Positions 16,948 through 26,475 of a stretch of DNA of 63,923 bases are shown here, piece after piece. Under the pieces are notes generated by a model. It made no database searches. It saw nothing but the letters and a program-made list of their open reading frames with translations, and had not been told where the DNA came from. Location: the NCBI GenBank assembly GCA_017616165.1, contig JAFZYR010000040.1, positions 1 through 63,923 on the forward strand, given 5' to 3'. The translations under genes and the position numbers were made by a program. This stretch comes from Treponema sp. (GTDB taxonomy: Bacteria; Spirochaetota; Spirochaetia; Treponematales; Treponemataceae). The number at the start of each line of letters is the position of its first letter. Positions within the stretch are counted from its first letter, which is position 1.

Positions 16948-18509
16948 CTGTCTCCTCCATTTGCCTTGCGGTATTCCTTTGGCGAAAGACCATATTTGGA
17001 TTTAAAGATTCGGCTGTAGTAGTTCTGGTCGTTGTAGCCCACGGCGGCTGTAATTTCCTTTATAGAAAGCGCTGTTTCGGCAAGCAGCTGTCGGGATTTT
17101 TCAAGTCGTTTGTCAGAAATATAATTGATAAAGGTTTCGCCCTTTTCTTCCTTAAACAGCTTACTTAAATAGAAGGAACTTACTCCCGCAAATTCTGCAG
17201 CTGTATCCAGCGAAATATCGCTCGAAAGGTTATCGTCTACATAGGCGCAAACCTTTTTGATTATAGGATTTTCTTCTGCCTTTTTTACGCCTGCCACTGC
17301 GGCTGTGCATTCCAGCAGAAATTTCTGTGCAAATTCCTTTAAGAGCTTTGTGTCGTTCTGGCTGCTCAGGGTTGCAAAGGCATTGTCAAAGGTGCTGCTG
17401 GTAAAGCCCTTATTGAGCTCGCGGGTTGCATTATTTGCAGTTACAATCAGGTCAAAAATGCTGTTTTTAATTTTATCAAGCGGCATGCCTGTAGAAAGCA
17501 GCTCCGAAGTAAACAGCTCCAGGAACGAACGCACACCACCTGAATCTCCGGCCGAAAGCTTGTTCAAAATCTGATTTTTAAATTCTGCGGAGTTTGTTTT
17601 TTGTACCACTGTCTGCGGCTGGTTATCACCGGAAAAAAGGAGTCCGCCGTTTGCATCTGTTTTGTTCAGCGCAGAAAGGGCTTCGGTATAGGAGCTTTGC
17701 AGCAGGCTCTTGTCTGTAAAAATATTGCTTACACCGGCTCGTATTCCTGCCGCTACCTTATAGCTTATCATCTGGTAAAGCTTTTTTATCTGCTCCTGAA
17801 CCTCTGCGTAATCCGGGTTTTCAGAAAATACAGGATAGAATACGGCAATACGGTTCATCATAAAGCTGCTCACAAGACAGCGGTGCTCTGTGTTCAGTAA
17901 GTCGTGGACCTTGAGATAGGTGTTATACTGATTGTCCGAATTGATGTTTGGAAATTCAAAGCAACAGAAAACCCAGGCGTTTTCGGAAAGATTAAAATAA
18001 TCCAGATAAGAGGTCAGGTCTATGGATTTGTCGTTGTTGTAAATGCAGGCGTAGATAAAATCGTTTTCAATCATCGGGGAAACAAGGTCCAGCTTTTTGT
18101 GAAGCTCAAGGTCTGCACTAAGCTTTCCCTGCTTTTCCTGAACAAGCTGCATTGCGCCGCGGATTGTTTCTATTACAACATTTCGGTTTACCGGCTTGGT
18201 TATGTACTTGTAGGCTCCAAGATTTATTGCCTCCTGCGCATACTGAAAACGGTCAAAGGCGCTCAAAATAACAAATACAATATTCGGCTTGAGCTTTGTA
18301 ATTACGCTTACGGTTTCAAGTCCGCTAAGGCCCGGCATGTTTATGTCCATAAAGATTATATCAATGTTTTCCTTCATTACAGTTTCTATTGCTTCGGTGC
18401 CGGAAAGGGCAGTGAACACCCTGGCTTCATCAGCAAAATTTTTGTTGATAATAAAGGAAAGAGAATCTATTACAATCTGTTCGTCGTCTGTTACAAGTAT
18501 ATTAAACAT
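16944..18509 (-). CDS. YesN-type response regulator with AraC DNA-binding domain
   Basis: A 521-residue cytoplasmic transcription factor. The receiver domain is N-terminal (ILVTDDEQIVIDSL, phospho-acceptor Asp in IIFMDINMPG near residue 55, ILSAF, and conserved Lys in YKYITKPVN). A middle region of ~280 residues of the YesN type follows, then a C-terminal AraC double helix-turn-helix (AEFAGVSSFYLSKLFKEEKG and IKEITAAVGYNDQNYYSRIF). It overlaps the kinase gene by 8 nt and the receptor by 4 nt, so kinase, regulator and receptor are translated together. The likely target is the chvE promoter upstream of 15686. Confidence 0.92.
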   Translation of the reverse strand: MFNILVTDDEQIVIDSLSFIINKNFADEARVFTALSGTEAIETVMKENIDIIFMDINMPGLSGLETVSVITKLKPNIVFVILSAFDRFQYAQEAINLGAYKYITKPVNRNVVIETIRGAMQLVQEKQGKLSADLELHKKLDLVSPMIENDFIYACIYNNDKSIDLTSYLDYFNLSENAWVFCCFEFPNINSDNQYNTYLKVHDLLNTEHRCLVSSFMMNRIAVFYPVFSENPDYAEVQEQIKKLYQMISYKVAAGIRAGVSNIFTDKSLLQSSYTEALSALNKTDANGGLLFSGDNQPQTVVQKTNSAEFKNQILNKLSAGDSGGVRSFLELFTSELLSTGMPLDKIKNSIFDLIVTANNATRELNKGFTSSTFDNAFATLSSQNDTKLLKEFAQKFLLECTAAVAGVKKAEENPIIKKVCAYVDDNLSSDISLDTAAEFAGVSSFYLSKLFKEEKGETFINYISDKRLEKSRQLLAETALSIKEITAAVGYNDQNYYSRIFKSKYGLSPKEYRKANGGDR

Positions 18510-20016
18510 TTCTTGGAATCCTGATTATAAATTTGGTGCCTTCGCCGTTATCGCCCTTGGTAATATCAAAAAGGTCATTACGGTGAAACTGCAGCTGCAG
18601 GCGCATGAATACACTTATAAGACCTGTTCCGTTGTGCGTTGAATTATCATCCAGAACCTCCGGAGCAAGTCGTGTAGTACCCGAGGCAACCGCTGCAAAA
18701 ACAGCCTCCTTGGTTTTGTCTGGCATTCCTTCGCCGTTGTCGCTTACGCTAATTACAATAAAGCTTTCTTCAATTTCAAGCTTAAGAAGAACCTTGCCCT
18801 TTGTATTTTTGAGTCCGTGCTTTATGCAGTTTTCTACAAGAGGCTGGAGCGTCATGGATGGAATGGCCTGTGGGAATTCACCCTTTGGAATATCCTTGGT
18901 AAATTCCAGACGGTTACCAAAACGCACCTTCATGATATATACAAAATTATCTATTAATCCAAGTTCTTCGTCAATCGAAACGGTACGGCTCTGCTGCTGG
19001 ATATTATAGCGGAAAAAGTCTGCAACCTGTTCAATAAAGTAGCAGGTCTTGTCGGCATTTTCCATCATGGCAAGCTGTGCACCGGTGTTGAGCGTATTAA
19101 ACAAAAAGTGCGGATTTATCTGGTTCTGCAGGGCACGCAGCTGGGCGTCGGTGTAGAGCGTCTGCATTTCAATTTCCTTTTCCTTGAGCTCTGCTTCGGT
19201 ACGGGCTTTTTCCCAGATGGTGTCAATGTACTCGCGGATACTTATAATCATTTTATCAAAGGCACGGCAAAGGTTTCCAATTTCATCGGTAGATTTACTG
19301 TTAAAAAGCGGAATATCAAAATCACCCTGACTGACCTTGTTTGAAACCTCCGAAAGATCTGCGAGCGGCTCCATAATGGAAGTAATTGTAAAATACAGCA
19401 CAAAGAAAATGAGCACAGAGAATATAAGGAAGAATACAACGCTGAGTGTATTTGTAATACGGATCCTGTTCTGGTTTTCGTCGTAACGATTGGCGTTCTG
19501 CTGGAGGCGCATATTGTTAAGTTCCAGTATCTGATTTACAAGATAGTTGTAGCTGTCCATTGCGTATTTATAGGCAACGCCAAGCTCTTCCTCGTCGTTT
19601 GCACGTCTTGCAGAAATTGCCATGTTGCTGTAATAAAGGAAGGATTCTGTAAGCTGATGCACAATGTATTCCTTGTGATAAACATCATTGCGCGACGGAA
19701 ATTCCTGCAGGTTTTCGAAAAACTCTTCTACCTTGGTGCGCGAGTTGTAGTAGGCATCAATACTTTCAAAGGTTCGGTAGATGACATAGTCTTCCATGGC
19801 GTTTTCTGTTGCCGAAACCGACTGTGTAAACTGAGTAAGCTCCGAGTTTGATTTGTAGGAATCGCCAAGGTTGTTTATGGAATAATAGGAAAAGCGCATT
19901 GTCATAAAAATACTTACGGTAAGCATAAAAATGGCAATACCGATGCAAAGCATTATTCGCCAGCGTAGGGTTCTGTGCCTTATAAAAACAACGGGGTTTA
20001 AAAGCTTTTTTTTCAT
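18502..20016 (-). CDS. YesM-type sensor histidine kinase
   Basis: A 504-residue inner-membrane kinase. It has membrane segment 1 (about residues 21-42), a mostly helical periplasmic region of ~140 residues, membrane segment 2 (about 190-212), a HAMP domain (PLADLSEVSNKVSQGDFD), the phospho-His box NQINPHFLFNTLN and a C-terminal ATPase domain (MTLQPLVENCIKHG, SDNGEGMPD, THNGTGLISVF). The periplasmic part has no known small-molecule pocket, which suits sensing through a bound sugar receptor. It overlaps both neighbours (4 nt upstream, 8 nt downstream). Confidence 0.92.
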   Translation of the reverse strand: MKKKLLNPVVFIRHRTLRWRIMLCIGIAIFMLTVSIFMTMRFSYYSINNLGDSYKSNSELTQFTQSVSATENAMEDYVIYRTFESIDAYYNSRTKVEEFFENLQEFPSRNDVYHKEYIVHQLTESFLYYSNMAISARRANDEEELGVAYKYAMDSYNYLVNQILELNNMRLQQNANRYDENQNRIRITNTLSVVFFLIFSVLIFFVLYFTITSIMEPLADLSEVSNKVSQGDFDIPLFNSKSTDEIGNLCRAFDKMIISIREYIDTIWEKARTEAELKEKEIEMQTLYTDAQLRALQNQINPHFLFNTLNTGAQLAMMENADKTCYFIEQVADFFRYNIQQQSRTVSIDEELGLIDNFVYIMKVRFGNRLEFTKDIPKGEFPQAIPSMTLQPLVENCIKHGLKNTKGKVLLKLEIEESFIVISVSDNGEGMPDKTKEAVFAAVASGTTRLAPEVLDDNSTHNGTGLISVFMRLQLQFHRNDLFDITKGDNGEGTKFIIRIPRNV

Positions 20017-20966
20017 TTTATAGCCCCCGTTTTTTCTATCCTTACATCTGCAGTGATATAGCTGTTTGCGTAACCCTTGTTGCGGTATTCAAAAAGCTCG
20101 CGGAGTGCGGTTTCGCCTATTTTTTCCGGGTCCAGTGAAAAAAGCTCAGTTATGTAGCCCTTCTGAAGATAAAGCTGGCATACTTCGTTTCCGCCAAATC
20201 CAAGCAGCTTATAATCAGTTGCCGGAAACTGCTCCGAAAGCTGCTGGGCTGTCATTATGGTATCGTCTTCGGTAAGGCATATAAAAATATTTTTGTTTTC
20301 TTCAAGCTCAAGAATATCCGGAAGAGCCTCAAGCACTTCGGACTGAATGTCGCGGTTTTCCTGGAGCGCAAGCTGAAGACTGCTTATGAGGTTTGCAGAA
20401 TTGGTGGCATTTAAGTCGCTTATGATATAAACGTAGGCATCGCCAGTAATTAAGGAATGAACCTCGTCGGCAATCTTTTTTCCCAGCTCCCAGTTGTTGA
20501 TTCCGACGTAAGAAACCTGCGGAAGATTTGCCGAAAACTGACCAGTTGTTACAAGCGGAATTACAGGTGCGTCTGTGCGCTGCAAAAGCTCTGGTGTGTC
20601 ATCAGGCGAATCTATATAGGCAATAATTCCGTCGGCATTCATAAAGGAGCAGTAATCCAAAAGCTCCTGGAGCGAGGTGGTGCCTGCCTGACTGTCCGGA
20701 ACGTGCAGGTCTACCATTGCATTGTAGGACTTGGAAAGTGCATCGGCACCAGCATAAAGCCCAGAAAGAAAGCTCTGGTTTTCGTAGGTTCCCGTAACCA
20801 TAATGTGATAAAGGCAGGTGTCTGCAGGATTGTTTTCGTTTCCGGAACGCAGTCTTGTACGGGAATAAAAAAATGAACTGTAGAACAAAACCAGAAAGGT
20901 CAGGAGGGCAATAAAGCTAAAAATAAGAAGAACCCATTTTATGAGTCTAATCGTTTTCTTTTCCAT
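20013..20966 (-). CDS. Membrane-anchored periplasmic sugar-receptor-like protein
   Basis: A 317-residue protein with an N-terminal membrane segment (IKWVLLIFSFIALLTFLVLF) that looks uncleaved, and a type I periplasmic binding fold (HIMVTGTYENQSFLSGLYAG, ADGIIAYIDSPDD, VSYVGINNWELGKKIADEV, LGFGGNEVCQLYLQKGYI). It resembles the receptor partners placed before YesM/YesN kinases and probably contacts the kinase. The ATG at 20966 lies inside the 3' end of clpA, a 20-nt overlap, so the sensory genes are coupled to clpA translation. Confidence 0.78.
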   Translation of the reverse strand: MEKKTIRLIKWVLLIFSFIALLTFLVLFYSSFFYSRTRLRSGNENNPADTCLYHIMVTGTYENQSFLSGLYAGADALSKSYNAMVDLHVPDSQAGTTSLQELLDYCSFMNADGIIAYIDSPDDTPELLQRTDAPVIPLVTTGQFSANLPQVSYVGINNWELGKKIADEVHSLITGDAYVYIISDLNATNSANLISSLQLALQENRDIQSEVLEALPDILELEENKNIFICLTEDDTIMTAQQLSEQFPATDYKLLGFGGNEVCQLYLQKGYITELFSLDPEKIGETALRELFEYRNKGYANSYITADVRIEKTGAIK

Positions 20967-23256
20967 AGCTGAACGTTACGCCGGTTTTACCGCCCTTGTA
21001 ATCTGCTGTGACTGTTCCGCCCTTTGAAAGCTTTCCAAAAAGGACTTCATCAACAAGCGGATTTGCAATTTTTTCTTCTATTACGCGTGCCATGTTGCGG
21101 GCACCAAATTCCTTTGAATAACCTTCTTCGGTAAGATGGTCTATGCACTTTGGAGTAACAAGGAGCACAATCTTTTTTGACTTTACGCGCTGGGCAAGCT
21201 TTACAATTTCCTTCTGGCAGACCATGCGTACAATCTTTTTGTCCAGGTAGCCGAACGGTACAACTGCATCAAGCCTGTTGCGGAATTCCGGGGCAAACTG
21301 ACGGTTTACGGCTTCCATAAGAGTTGCCTCGTCATAATTTGAATCCTGGGTACCAAAGCCTATGCCTGCACGTTCCATTTCGCGGGCGCCTGCATTGCTG
21401 GTCATAATTATAATGCAGTTACGGAAGTCTGATTTGCGTCCCTGGTTATCGGTGAGCACGCCGTAGTCCATTACCTGCAAAAGAATATTGTATATGTCCT
21501 CGTGGGCCTTTTCTATTTCGTCAAAAAGAATAACAGCGTTTGGAGTTTTGCGAACATCCTTGGTAAGCTGTCCGCCTTCTTCAAAGCCAACATAGCCCGG
21601 AGGTGAACCAACCAGACGGCTTACACTGTGCTTTTCCTGATACTCACTCATATCGTAACGAAGCAGCGGCATGGAAAGTGCTTCTGCAAGAGTTCGTGCA
21701 AGCTCTGTTTTTCCGCAGCCTGTTGGTCCAACAAAAAGATAGCAGGCCTCAGGCTTGTCCGGATTACGGAAGCCAGCTCTGGCACGCTTAACTGCTTTTG
21801 TAAGTGTCTGAACGGCTCTTTCCTGTCCAAAAATCTGTGAGCTAAGGTTTGTTTCCAGATAGCGCAGGGTATCCTTGTCGTCGCCGGTTACTGCATCCAA
21901 AGGAAGCTTTGCCATTTTGGCTGTAACACGTCTAATAGAAGTAACTGTAATCTGCTGTGCGTTTTTGTGAATCTTCTGGAAGGCACCTGCTTCGTCAATA
22001 ATGTCTATGGCCTTGTCCGGCAGGCGGCGGTCCGGCATATACTGAACCGACAGATCTACTGCGGCCTCCAGTGCCGAAGGTGCATATTTTACGTTGTGAT
22101 ATTCCTCGTACTTTGGTGCAAGTCCCTTAAGGATTTTTACGGCTTCCTCGCGGGTAGGCTCCACAATATCTATTTTCTGAAAGCGTCGCGAAAGGGCACG
22201 GTCCTTTTCGAAATGCGAAGCATATTCTTCAAAGGTGGTAGAGCCGATTACACGGATGGAGCCGTCGGCAAGGGCCGGCTTGAGCAGGTTTGCTGCATCC
22301 ATCTGAGAGCTGCCGTTTGTGCCTGCTCCCATTATCATGTGAATTTCATCTATAAAAAGTATGGATTTTTTCTTTTCCTTAAGCTCGTCAATTACAGAGT
22401 GAAGGCGCTCTTCAAAGTCGCCGCGGAATTTTGAGCCCGCAAGCAAAAGCCCGATATCAAGAGAGTAGATTGTAAAATCCTTGAGCAGGTCAGGAACAGC
22501 TCCGCTTACAATGCGCTGTGCGAGGCCCTGTGTAACGGCGGTTTTACCAACACCGGCGTCTCCAACATGCAGAGGATTGTTTTTACTGCGGCGGCACAGA
22601 ATCTGAATGGTGCGTTCAATTTCATCCTCGCGGCCAATCAGAACGTCATACATTCCTTTTCTTGCCTGTTCGGTCATGTTTACGGCAAAACGGTCAAGCC
22701 CGCCTTCGTTGTTGGACATGAGCTCCGGCGGAAGCTGCTGGTTAGATTTCTGCTTTTCCTTTTGAGTTCCGTGAACGCCCTTTATGCGGCCAATTGTTTC
22801 CAGAAGGCGCAGCTTATCCAGTCCGCTTGAACGCAGATAGTAAGAGCAGTAATTTCGTTTTTCGTCATACATGCTCACAAGTACGTCGGTAATATCAATC
22901 ATTTCGGAATCGCTGGAAACACAATGAAAAACAGCCCTGTTCATAACCGACTGAAAGCCTGCTGATTCTACAGGAGTGCTCATGAGCTTTGAGTCTGCAT
23001 TTTCAGAAACTACCGGAACCTTGTTTGCAAGAAAATCAGAAATATTGGAGCGAAGGGCTTCGGAATCGGAACCGCTTTCGCTTAGGATGTGACAAACAAA
23101 ATCATTCTGGAGGGCAACGGCAAGTACATGCTCCGGCGTAAAAAATTCATGATGATTAAGCTTTGCCTGAACAAGAGATTCGGACAAAATCTTTGAGAGC
23201 ATGGGACTTACCTTCATCTGTCTTACGATGCTTTTTTCTTTTTTACCGTCGCTCAA
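20947..23256 (-). CDS. clpA: ATP-dependent Clp protease unfoldase ClpA
   Basis: A 769-residue AAA+ unfoldase that feeds proteins to ClpP. Order: N-terminal Clp repeat domain (residues 1-150), AAA1 with Walker A GDAGVGKT (Asp in place of the usual Glu) and [18 protein letters not shown]2 with [16 protein letters not shown] and [16 protein letters not shown], and the C-terminal D2-small domain. The ClpP-docking loop appears as AGIGFG near the AAA2 sensor region, close to the usual IGF/L motif. clpS lies 12 nt upstream, the classical pair. Its last 20 nt overlap the sensory receptor gene. Confidence 0.95.
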   Translation of the reverse strand: MSDGKKEKSIVRQMKVSPMLSKILSESLVQAKLNHHEFFTPEHVLAVALQNDFVCHILSESGSDSEALRSNISDFLANKVPVVSENADSKLMSTPVESAGFQSVMNRAVFHCVSSDSEMIDITDVLVSMYDEKRNYCSYYLRSSGLDKLRLLETIGRIKGVHGTQKEKQKSNQQLPPELMSNNEGGLDRFAVNMTEQARKGMYDVLIGREDEIERTIQILCRRSKNNPLHVGDAGVGKTAVTQGLAQRIVSGAVPDLLKDFTIYSLDIGLLLAGSKFRGDFEERLHSVIDELKEKKKSILFIDEIHMIMGAGTNGSSQMDAANLLKPALADGSIRVIGSTTFEEYASHFEKDRALSRRFQKIDIVEPTREEAVKILKGLAPKYEEYHNVKYAPSALEAAVDLSVQYMPDRRLPDKAIDIIDEAGAFQKIHKNAQQITVTSIRRVTAKMAKLPLDAVTGDDKDTLRYLETNLSSQIFGQERAVQTLTKAVKRARAGFRNPDKPEACYLFVGPTGCGKTELARTLAEALSMPLLRYDMSEYQEKHSVSRLVGSPPGYVGFEEGGQLTKDVRKTPNAVILFDEIEKAHEDIYNILLQVMDYGVLTDNQGRKSDFRNCIIIMTSNAGAREMERAGIGFGTQDSNYDEATLMEAVNRQFAPEFRNRLDAVVPFGYLDKKIVRMVCQKEIVKLAQRVKSKKIVLLVTPKCIDHLTEEGYSKEFGARNMARVIEEKIANPLVDEVLFGKLSKGGTVTADYKGGKTGVTFSYGKEND

Positions 23257-23268
23257 TTGTTTTCCTCG

Positions 23269-23580
23269 TTATTCTATTTCTACACGCAAAGGAAATCCGT
23301 TCTGTTTGGCAATGCTGCGTGTAAGGTTTGTGCGCGAAACTGCAATATCGTAGGTATAGGTTCCCACTACGGCGCTTCCCTGTTCATGCACGGTGGTCAT
23401 TATGAGCTGAGCATTTTCCTGAGATTTATTAAAAACCGAAACAAGTACATTTACCACAAATTCCATAGTGGTATAGTCGTCGTTATAAAAAACAACGTCC
23501 TTTTCCGGAGGAACTTCTATAGAGGTCGTTTCTGCTATGCCGCTGCCAGTGTGTAACGGCTGATTAATAAATTCGCTCAT
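23269..23580 (-). CDS. clpS: ClpS, adaptor of ClpA
   Basis: A 103-residue adaptor that delivers N-end-rule substrates to ClpA. Characteristic parts: the flexible N-terminus, VVFYNDDYTTMEFVVNVLVS (the ..NDDyTTMEFVV.. pocket segment with the Asn-Asp pair), AQLIMTTVHEQGSAVVGTYT with the substrate-binding histidine, and GFPLRVEIE at the end. TATATT lies 7 nt upstream with no ribosome site. First gene of a six-gene, tightly packed operon. Confidence 0.93.
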   Translation of the reverse strand: MSEFINQPLHTGSGIAETTSIEVPPEKDVVFYNDDYTTMEFVVNVLVSVFNKSQENAQLIMTTVHEQGSAVVGTYTYDIAVSRTNLTRSIAKQNGFPLRVEIE

Positions 23581-23587
23581 AATGTTA

Positions 23588-23616
23588 AATATATCACATT
23601 TTTAACTTGTGGGCAA
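23588..23616 (-). promoter_or_regulatory. clpS operon promoter (leaderless)
   Basis: Minus strand: TTGCCC (23611-23616), 17-nt spacer, TATATT (23588-23593), 7 nt, then the clpS ATG ending at 23580. Confidence 0.55.
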
Positions 23617-23693
23617 ACATTTAAGGGTTGTGGCTTTTTTATTGAATTCTAAAATTATTGATGATAAAATTGAATTGAAGGAGCGAAATAATA

Positions 23694-23954
23694 ATGCCAG
23701 AGATAAGCAGATTCTTAGGAATAACAATTACAATGTATTTTAATGATCATTTGCCTCCTCATTTTCATGCAAATTACAATGATGAAGAAGCTTCCTTTGA
23801 AATTGAAACTCTCTCAAAAATAGCAGGTTCACTTCCTCCTAGAATTACAGGATTTGTAATAGAATGGGCTTCTCAGCATCAGAAGGAATTGATGGCAAAT
23901 TGGGATTTATTGAACAAGAAGGGAACCTTTAACAAAGTTCCGCCTTTGGTTTAA
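23694..23954 (+). CDS. DUF4160 protein
   Basis: An 86-residue protein of the DUF4160 family, recognised by the start MPEISRFLGITITMYFNDH and by LPPHFHANYNDEEASFEIET plus the C-terminal WASQHQKELMANWDLL. It has AAGGAG 9 nt before the ATG. The family commonly pairs with DUF2442, as here, and has been suggested to act as a toxin-antitoxin-like module, without firm proof. It is adjacent to a divergent clp operon with no visible link. Confidence 0.82.
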   Translation: MPEISRFLGITITMYFNDHLPPHFHANYNDEEASFEIETLSKIAGSLPPRITGFVIEWASQHQKELMANWDLLNKKGTFNKVPPLV

Positions 23955-23968
23955 TACGGAGGTTGTTT

Positions 23969-24226
23969 ATGTTACATGTTATTTCTGCTGAATATTTTGA
24001 AGATTATAAATTAAAGGTTTCTTTTAATGATGGGAGCACTCATATTGTGGATTTTAAAAAGACTATCATGAGTGATCACCGCCAGATTATAAATGATTTG
24101 AAAGATATTTCTTTATTCAAGGATTTTTGCATTCAAAATTATACAATCTCATGGTCAAACGGATTGGATTTTGCTCCGGAATTTATTAAAGATTGTTCTG
24201 TAAAGGTCCTGAACGAAATTGCATAA
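23969..24226 (+). CDS. DUF2442 protein
   Basis: An 85-residue protein of the DUF2442 family (LHVISAEYFEDYKLKVSFND, SNGLDFAPEFIKD). The ATG at 23969 is chosen over a TTG two codons earlier because ACGGAGG lies 6-10 nt upstream of it. It begins 14 nt after the DUF4160 stop, forming a two-gene operon that ends at the hairpin 24231-24255. Function unknown; proposed partner or antidote of DUF4160. Confidence 0.82.
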   Translation: MLHVISAEYFEDYKLKVSFNDGSTHIVDFKKTIMSDHRQIINDLKDISLFKDFCIQNYTISWSNGLDFAPEFIKDCSVKVLNEIA

Positions 24227-24230
24227 AAAA

Positions 24231-24255
24231 GGCAGTTCTTTTTTTTAGAACTGCC
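24231..24255. terminator. Bidirectional terminator
   Basis: Stem GGCAGTTCT (24231-24239) / AGAACTGCC (24247-24255), loop of T. Flanking A run (24225-24230) gives a T tract for the minus strand; it serves both convergent units. Confidence 0.8.
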
Positions 24256-24285
24256 CATGTTTTGTAAAATCTAATCACATAAAAA

Positions 24286-26028
24286 CTAGAATGCATATAT
24301 TGCAACCATTTTTCGATTAACTTCAAGAGGATTTGCTTCGTTTGTCAAAAGATCAACAACATTGTTTTCTATTGCAGTTCCTCTGACAGCACTAAAATAT
24401 AATCTGTCGGCACCAATGCTATATGAAACTACTTCCAGTGCATTTCTGTTTGCAACATTTTCAAAGCAGTTTACATATTCATTTGCAAGTAAATCCACGG
24501 CATAGATGTGATGATAACCCAGTTCGGCTCCGCTTGAAGTGGTGAGAGCGTATTTTAAGAAGATTTTATTTTTGTATTCTTTGTAATCAATGATTTTTCC
24601 ACTTGGGAGATTGATTTTTTTGTTTTCTTCGATGAGGTTGCCTTCTGCGTCAGCAATATGGATTATGCAGAGTTTGTTGCCGTTGAAGTATCGTCCATAG
24701 ATTCCGTCGGTGGTGGCGGATAATTGGTTTATACTATTATAGTTGATAAAGTAATCCCAGAAGTTGTAATTATTTGTCCCATTAATGTATATATAATAAG
24801 AATGAGCATTAAAATATTCCCATCCTCCGTTACCATATTGTTGAATTTGTGCAATCAAACTATCACTATATTTGTTTTTCAGCATTTCCAATGCATCTGT
24901 GTTTATATATGTATGATATTCCCATTGTGAAGTCGTTGAATTGTTTTCGTATTCCTCAATTCTTAATTCAATTTCTGCTGAGTAACTGATTTGAATTTTT
25001 TCCATTAATTGACTTGAAGTTATAATATTATCAAAGAAATCTTGAAATAAATCATACAAGTTTCCACCAATGCTTGTTCGTAAAAATTGTTTATCTTTAA
25101 AATTATTTTCACGTGATACAGTAAAGAGCCCGCTGTTATCTCCATCCGTTGTTATATAATACAAGCGATTTGAATTATCATCATATACCCACCATTCTCC
25201 GGTATCAGATACCCAATTAGATGAGGAGTAGTAGATATTTGTAAAATTATTGGGATTATCAGCAGGAATAGCTCTAACAAAATATGTCTGCGTAGAACCA
25301 AACCAACGACTTCCTTGAACAAAAATCCATTCTCCATCATTGCTGATCTGTAATTTTGAATAAGAAGTTCCTTCTACACCTGCTACCATTTGTGTGAGTT
25401 CATTTGTAACAGGATTAAATTGATATAGAATATTTCCTGAAGAACTAAGTTGATTCCCATTCGAATCGTAATTAATATTATTAGCAACAAAATAAAGGTT
25501 GCCAGCTGAATCAAATGTCAGAAGATTTTGATAGAGATTTTCATATTCTAGATATCTACACCACCAAACTTGGTGTTCTCTCACTTTTAAAATATCTACA
25601 ATACTACCATCAGAATGTACACAGATCAAACTGCCTATACATTGTTCTTTATTAGTTTTCTGATCCCATCCTAATGATGTAATACCGCTAAAATGTACAA
25701 ATACATCATCAGAAACCGGTGAGTGGTAAATTGCAATTACAGGGCGCAAACTTATATTGCCGTTAATTGTAATTGCATTTTCAAAAGATCCGTCTGAAAG
25801 AATCTTAACAAAAGTGTTCAAATCATCGGAGGCAGATCTGGAAGCACTTGAATCCAGTTGAGCTACAGCCTTAGCACCAGAAAAATTAAATTTTATTTTT
25901 GATGTCAAGAAATTATTTGAATTATTTGGATTCCCATTATTTACATTATTGTCCTGATTTCCAAGATTGCAACTTATACATGACATTCCAATCATCAAAA
26001 TCATTGAAAGTAAAAGCAGTCTTTTCAT
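24286..26028 (-). CDS. Large lipoprotein, beta-propeller-like
   Basis: A 580-residue exported lipoprotein: signal MKRLLLLSMILMIGMSCISC with two candidate lipobox cysteines, then an Asn-rich spacer (NLGNQDNNVNNGNPNNSNNF). The body repeats short strands with aromatic and DNSG turns (DSAGNLYFVANNINYDSNGN, SNDGEWIFVQGSRWFG, TTDGDNSGLFTVSRENN), like a propeller of 6-7 blades, without catalytic motifs. A good ribosome site GGAGGA precedes the ATG. Codon and base use is more AT-rich than neighbours, together with the adjacent regulator and DUF pair, hinting at acquired DNA. Function unknown. Confidence 0.6.
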   Translation of the reverse strand: MKRLLLLSMILMIGMSCISCNLGNQDNNVNNGNPNNSNNFLTSKIKFNFSGAKAVAQLDSSASRSASDDLNTFVKILSDGSFENAITINGNISLRPVIAIYHSPVSDDVFVHFSGITSLGWDQKTNKEQCIGSLICVHSDGSIVDILKVREHQVWWCRYLEYENLYQNLLTFDSAGNLYFVANNINYDSNGNQLSSSGNILYQFNPVTNELTQMVAGVEGTSYSKLQISNDGEWIFVQGSRWFGSTQTYFVRAIPADNPNNFTNIYYSSSNWVSDTGEWWVYDDNSNRLYYITTDGDNSGLFTVSRENNFKDKQFLRTSIGGNLYDLFQDFFDNIITSSQLMEKIQISYSAEIELRIEEYENNSTTSQWEYHTYINTDALEMLKNKYSDSLIAQIQQYGNGGWEYFNAHSYYIYINGTNNYNFWDYFINYNSINQLSATTDGIYGRYFNGNKLCIIHIADAEGNLIEENKKINLPSGKIIDYKEYKNKIFLKYALTTSSGAELGYHHIYAVDLLANEYVNCFENVANRNALEVVSYSIGADRLYFSAVRGTAIENNVVDLLTNEANPLEVNRKMVAIYAF

Positions 26029-26061
26029 AAAATCCTCCGTTAGCTTTGGTCTATTATTACA

Positions 26062-26107
26062 ATACTTTAGTATTTATGAAAAGTCAAATAAATAAATACA
26101 ATAGTAT
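26062..26107. promoter_or_regulatory. Paired palindromic operators between lipoprotein and XRE genes
   Basis: ATACTTTAGTAT (26062-26073) and ATACAATAGTAT (26096-26107), both ATAC-N4-GTAT palindromes 34 bp apart centre to centre, in the divergent promoter region. They suit a helix-turn-helix dimer. Confidence 0.55.
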
Positions 26108-26139
26108 TAATGAAATAGACTTGGAAAAGAGGCGGAATT

Positions 26140-26433
26140 TTGCTGAATGAACGAATCAAACAGTTAAGAATTGAAAGAGGGTTTAGCCAGGTAGATTTAG
26201 CAGCAAAGCTTGGAGTCTCAAAGCAAAGTGTATCAAATTGGGAAAATGACAATATTCAGCCTTCCATAGAAATGTTGTTAAAGCTTTCTCATGCTTTTTC
26301 TGTAAGTACAGATTATCTGCTTGGCGAAGATTCCAGGAAATTTTTAGAAATTACAGGGCTTCCTGAAAAATTCATTCCTCACATTCAGCAAATAATAGAT
26401 GATATAAAGGTAAAGCCATCATTGAAAAAATAA
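26140..26433 (+). CDS. XRE-family transcriptional regulator
   Basis: A 97-residue DNA-binding protein. The helix-turn-helix occupies residues 1-60 (IKQLRIERGFSQVDLAAKLG, VSKQSVSNWENDNIQPSIEM), followed by SVSTDYLLGEDS and a short C-terminal extension. The start is a TTG at 26140, since GAGGCGG lies just upstream and no in-frame ATG fits; the ATG at 26147 is in another frame. Two ATAC-N4-GTAT palindromes upstream suggest it controls itself and the divergent lipoprotein. Confidence 0.85.
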   Translation: MLNERIKQLRIERGFSQVDLAAKLGVSKQSVSNWENDNIQPSIEMLLKLSHAFSVSTDYLLGEDSRKFLEITGLPEKFIPHIQQIIDDIKVKPSLKK

Positions 26434-26463
26434 TCAGTTCTAAATCCTTAAACAAATATTCCC

Positions 26464-26469
26464 GATAAT
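26464..26469 (+). promoter_or_regulatory. -10 box, leaderless start of the rhomboid-like gene
   Basis: GATAAT, then ACAAAC and the ATG at 26476. No Shine-Dalgarno sequence. Confidence 0.4.
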
Positions 26470-26475
26470 ACAAAC

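Noticed and set aside
23694..24226. Proven toxin-antitoxin system
   Set aside because: The DUF4160/DUF2442 pair is often suggested to be one, but nothing in the sequence shows toxicity or neutralisation.
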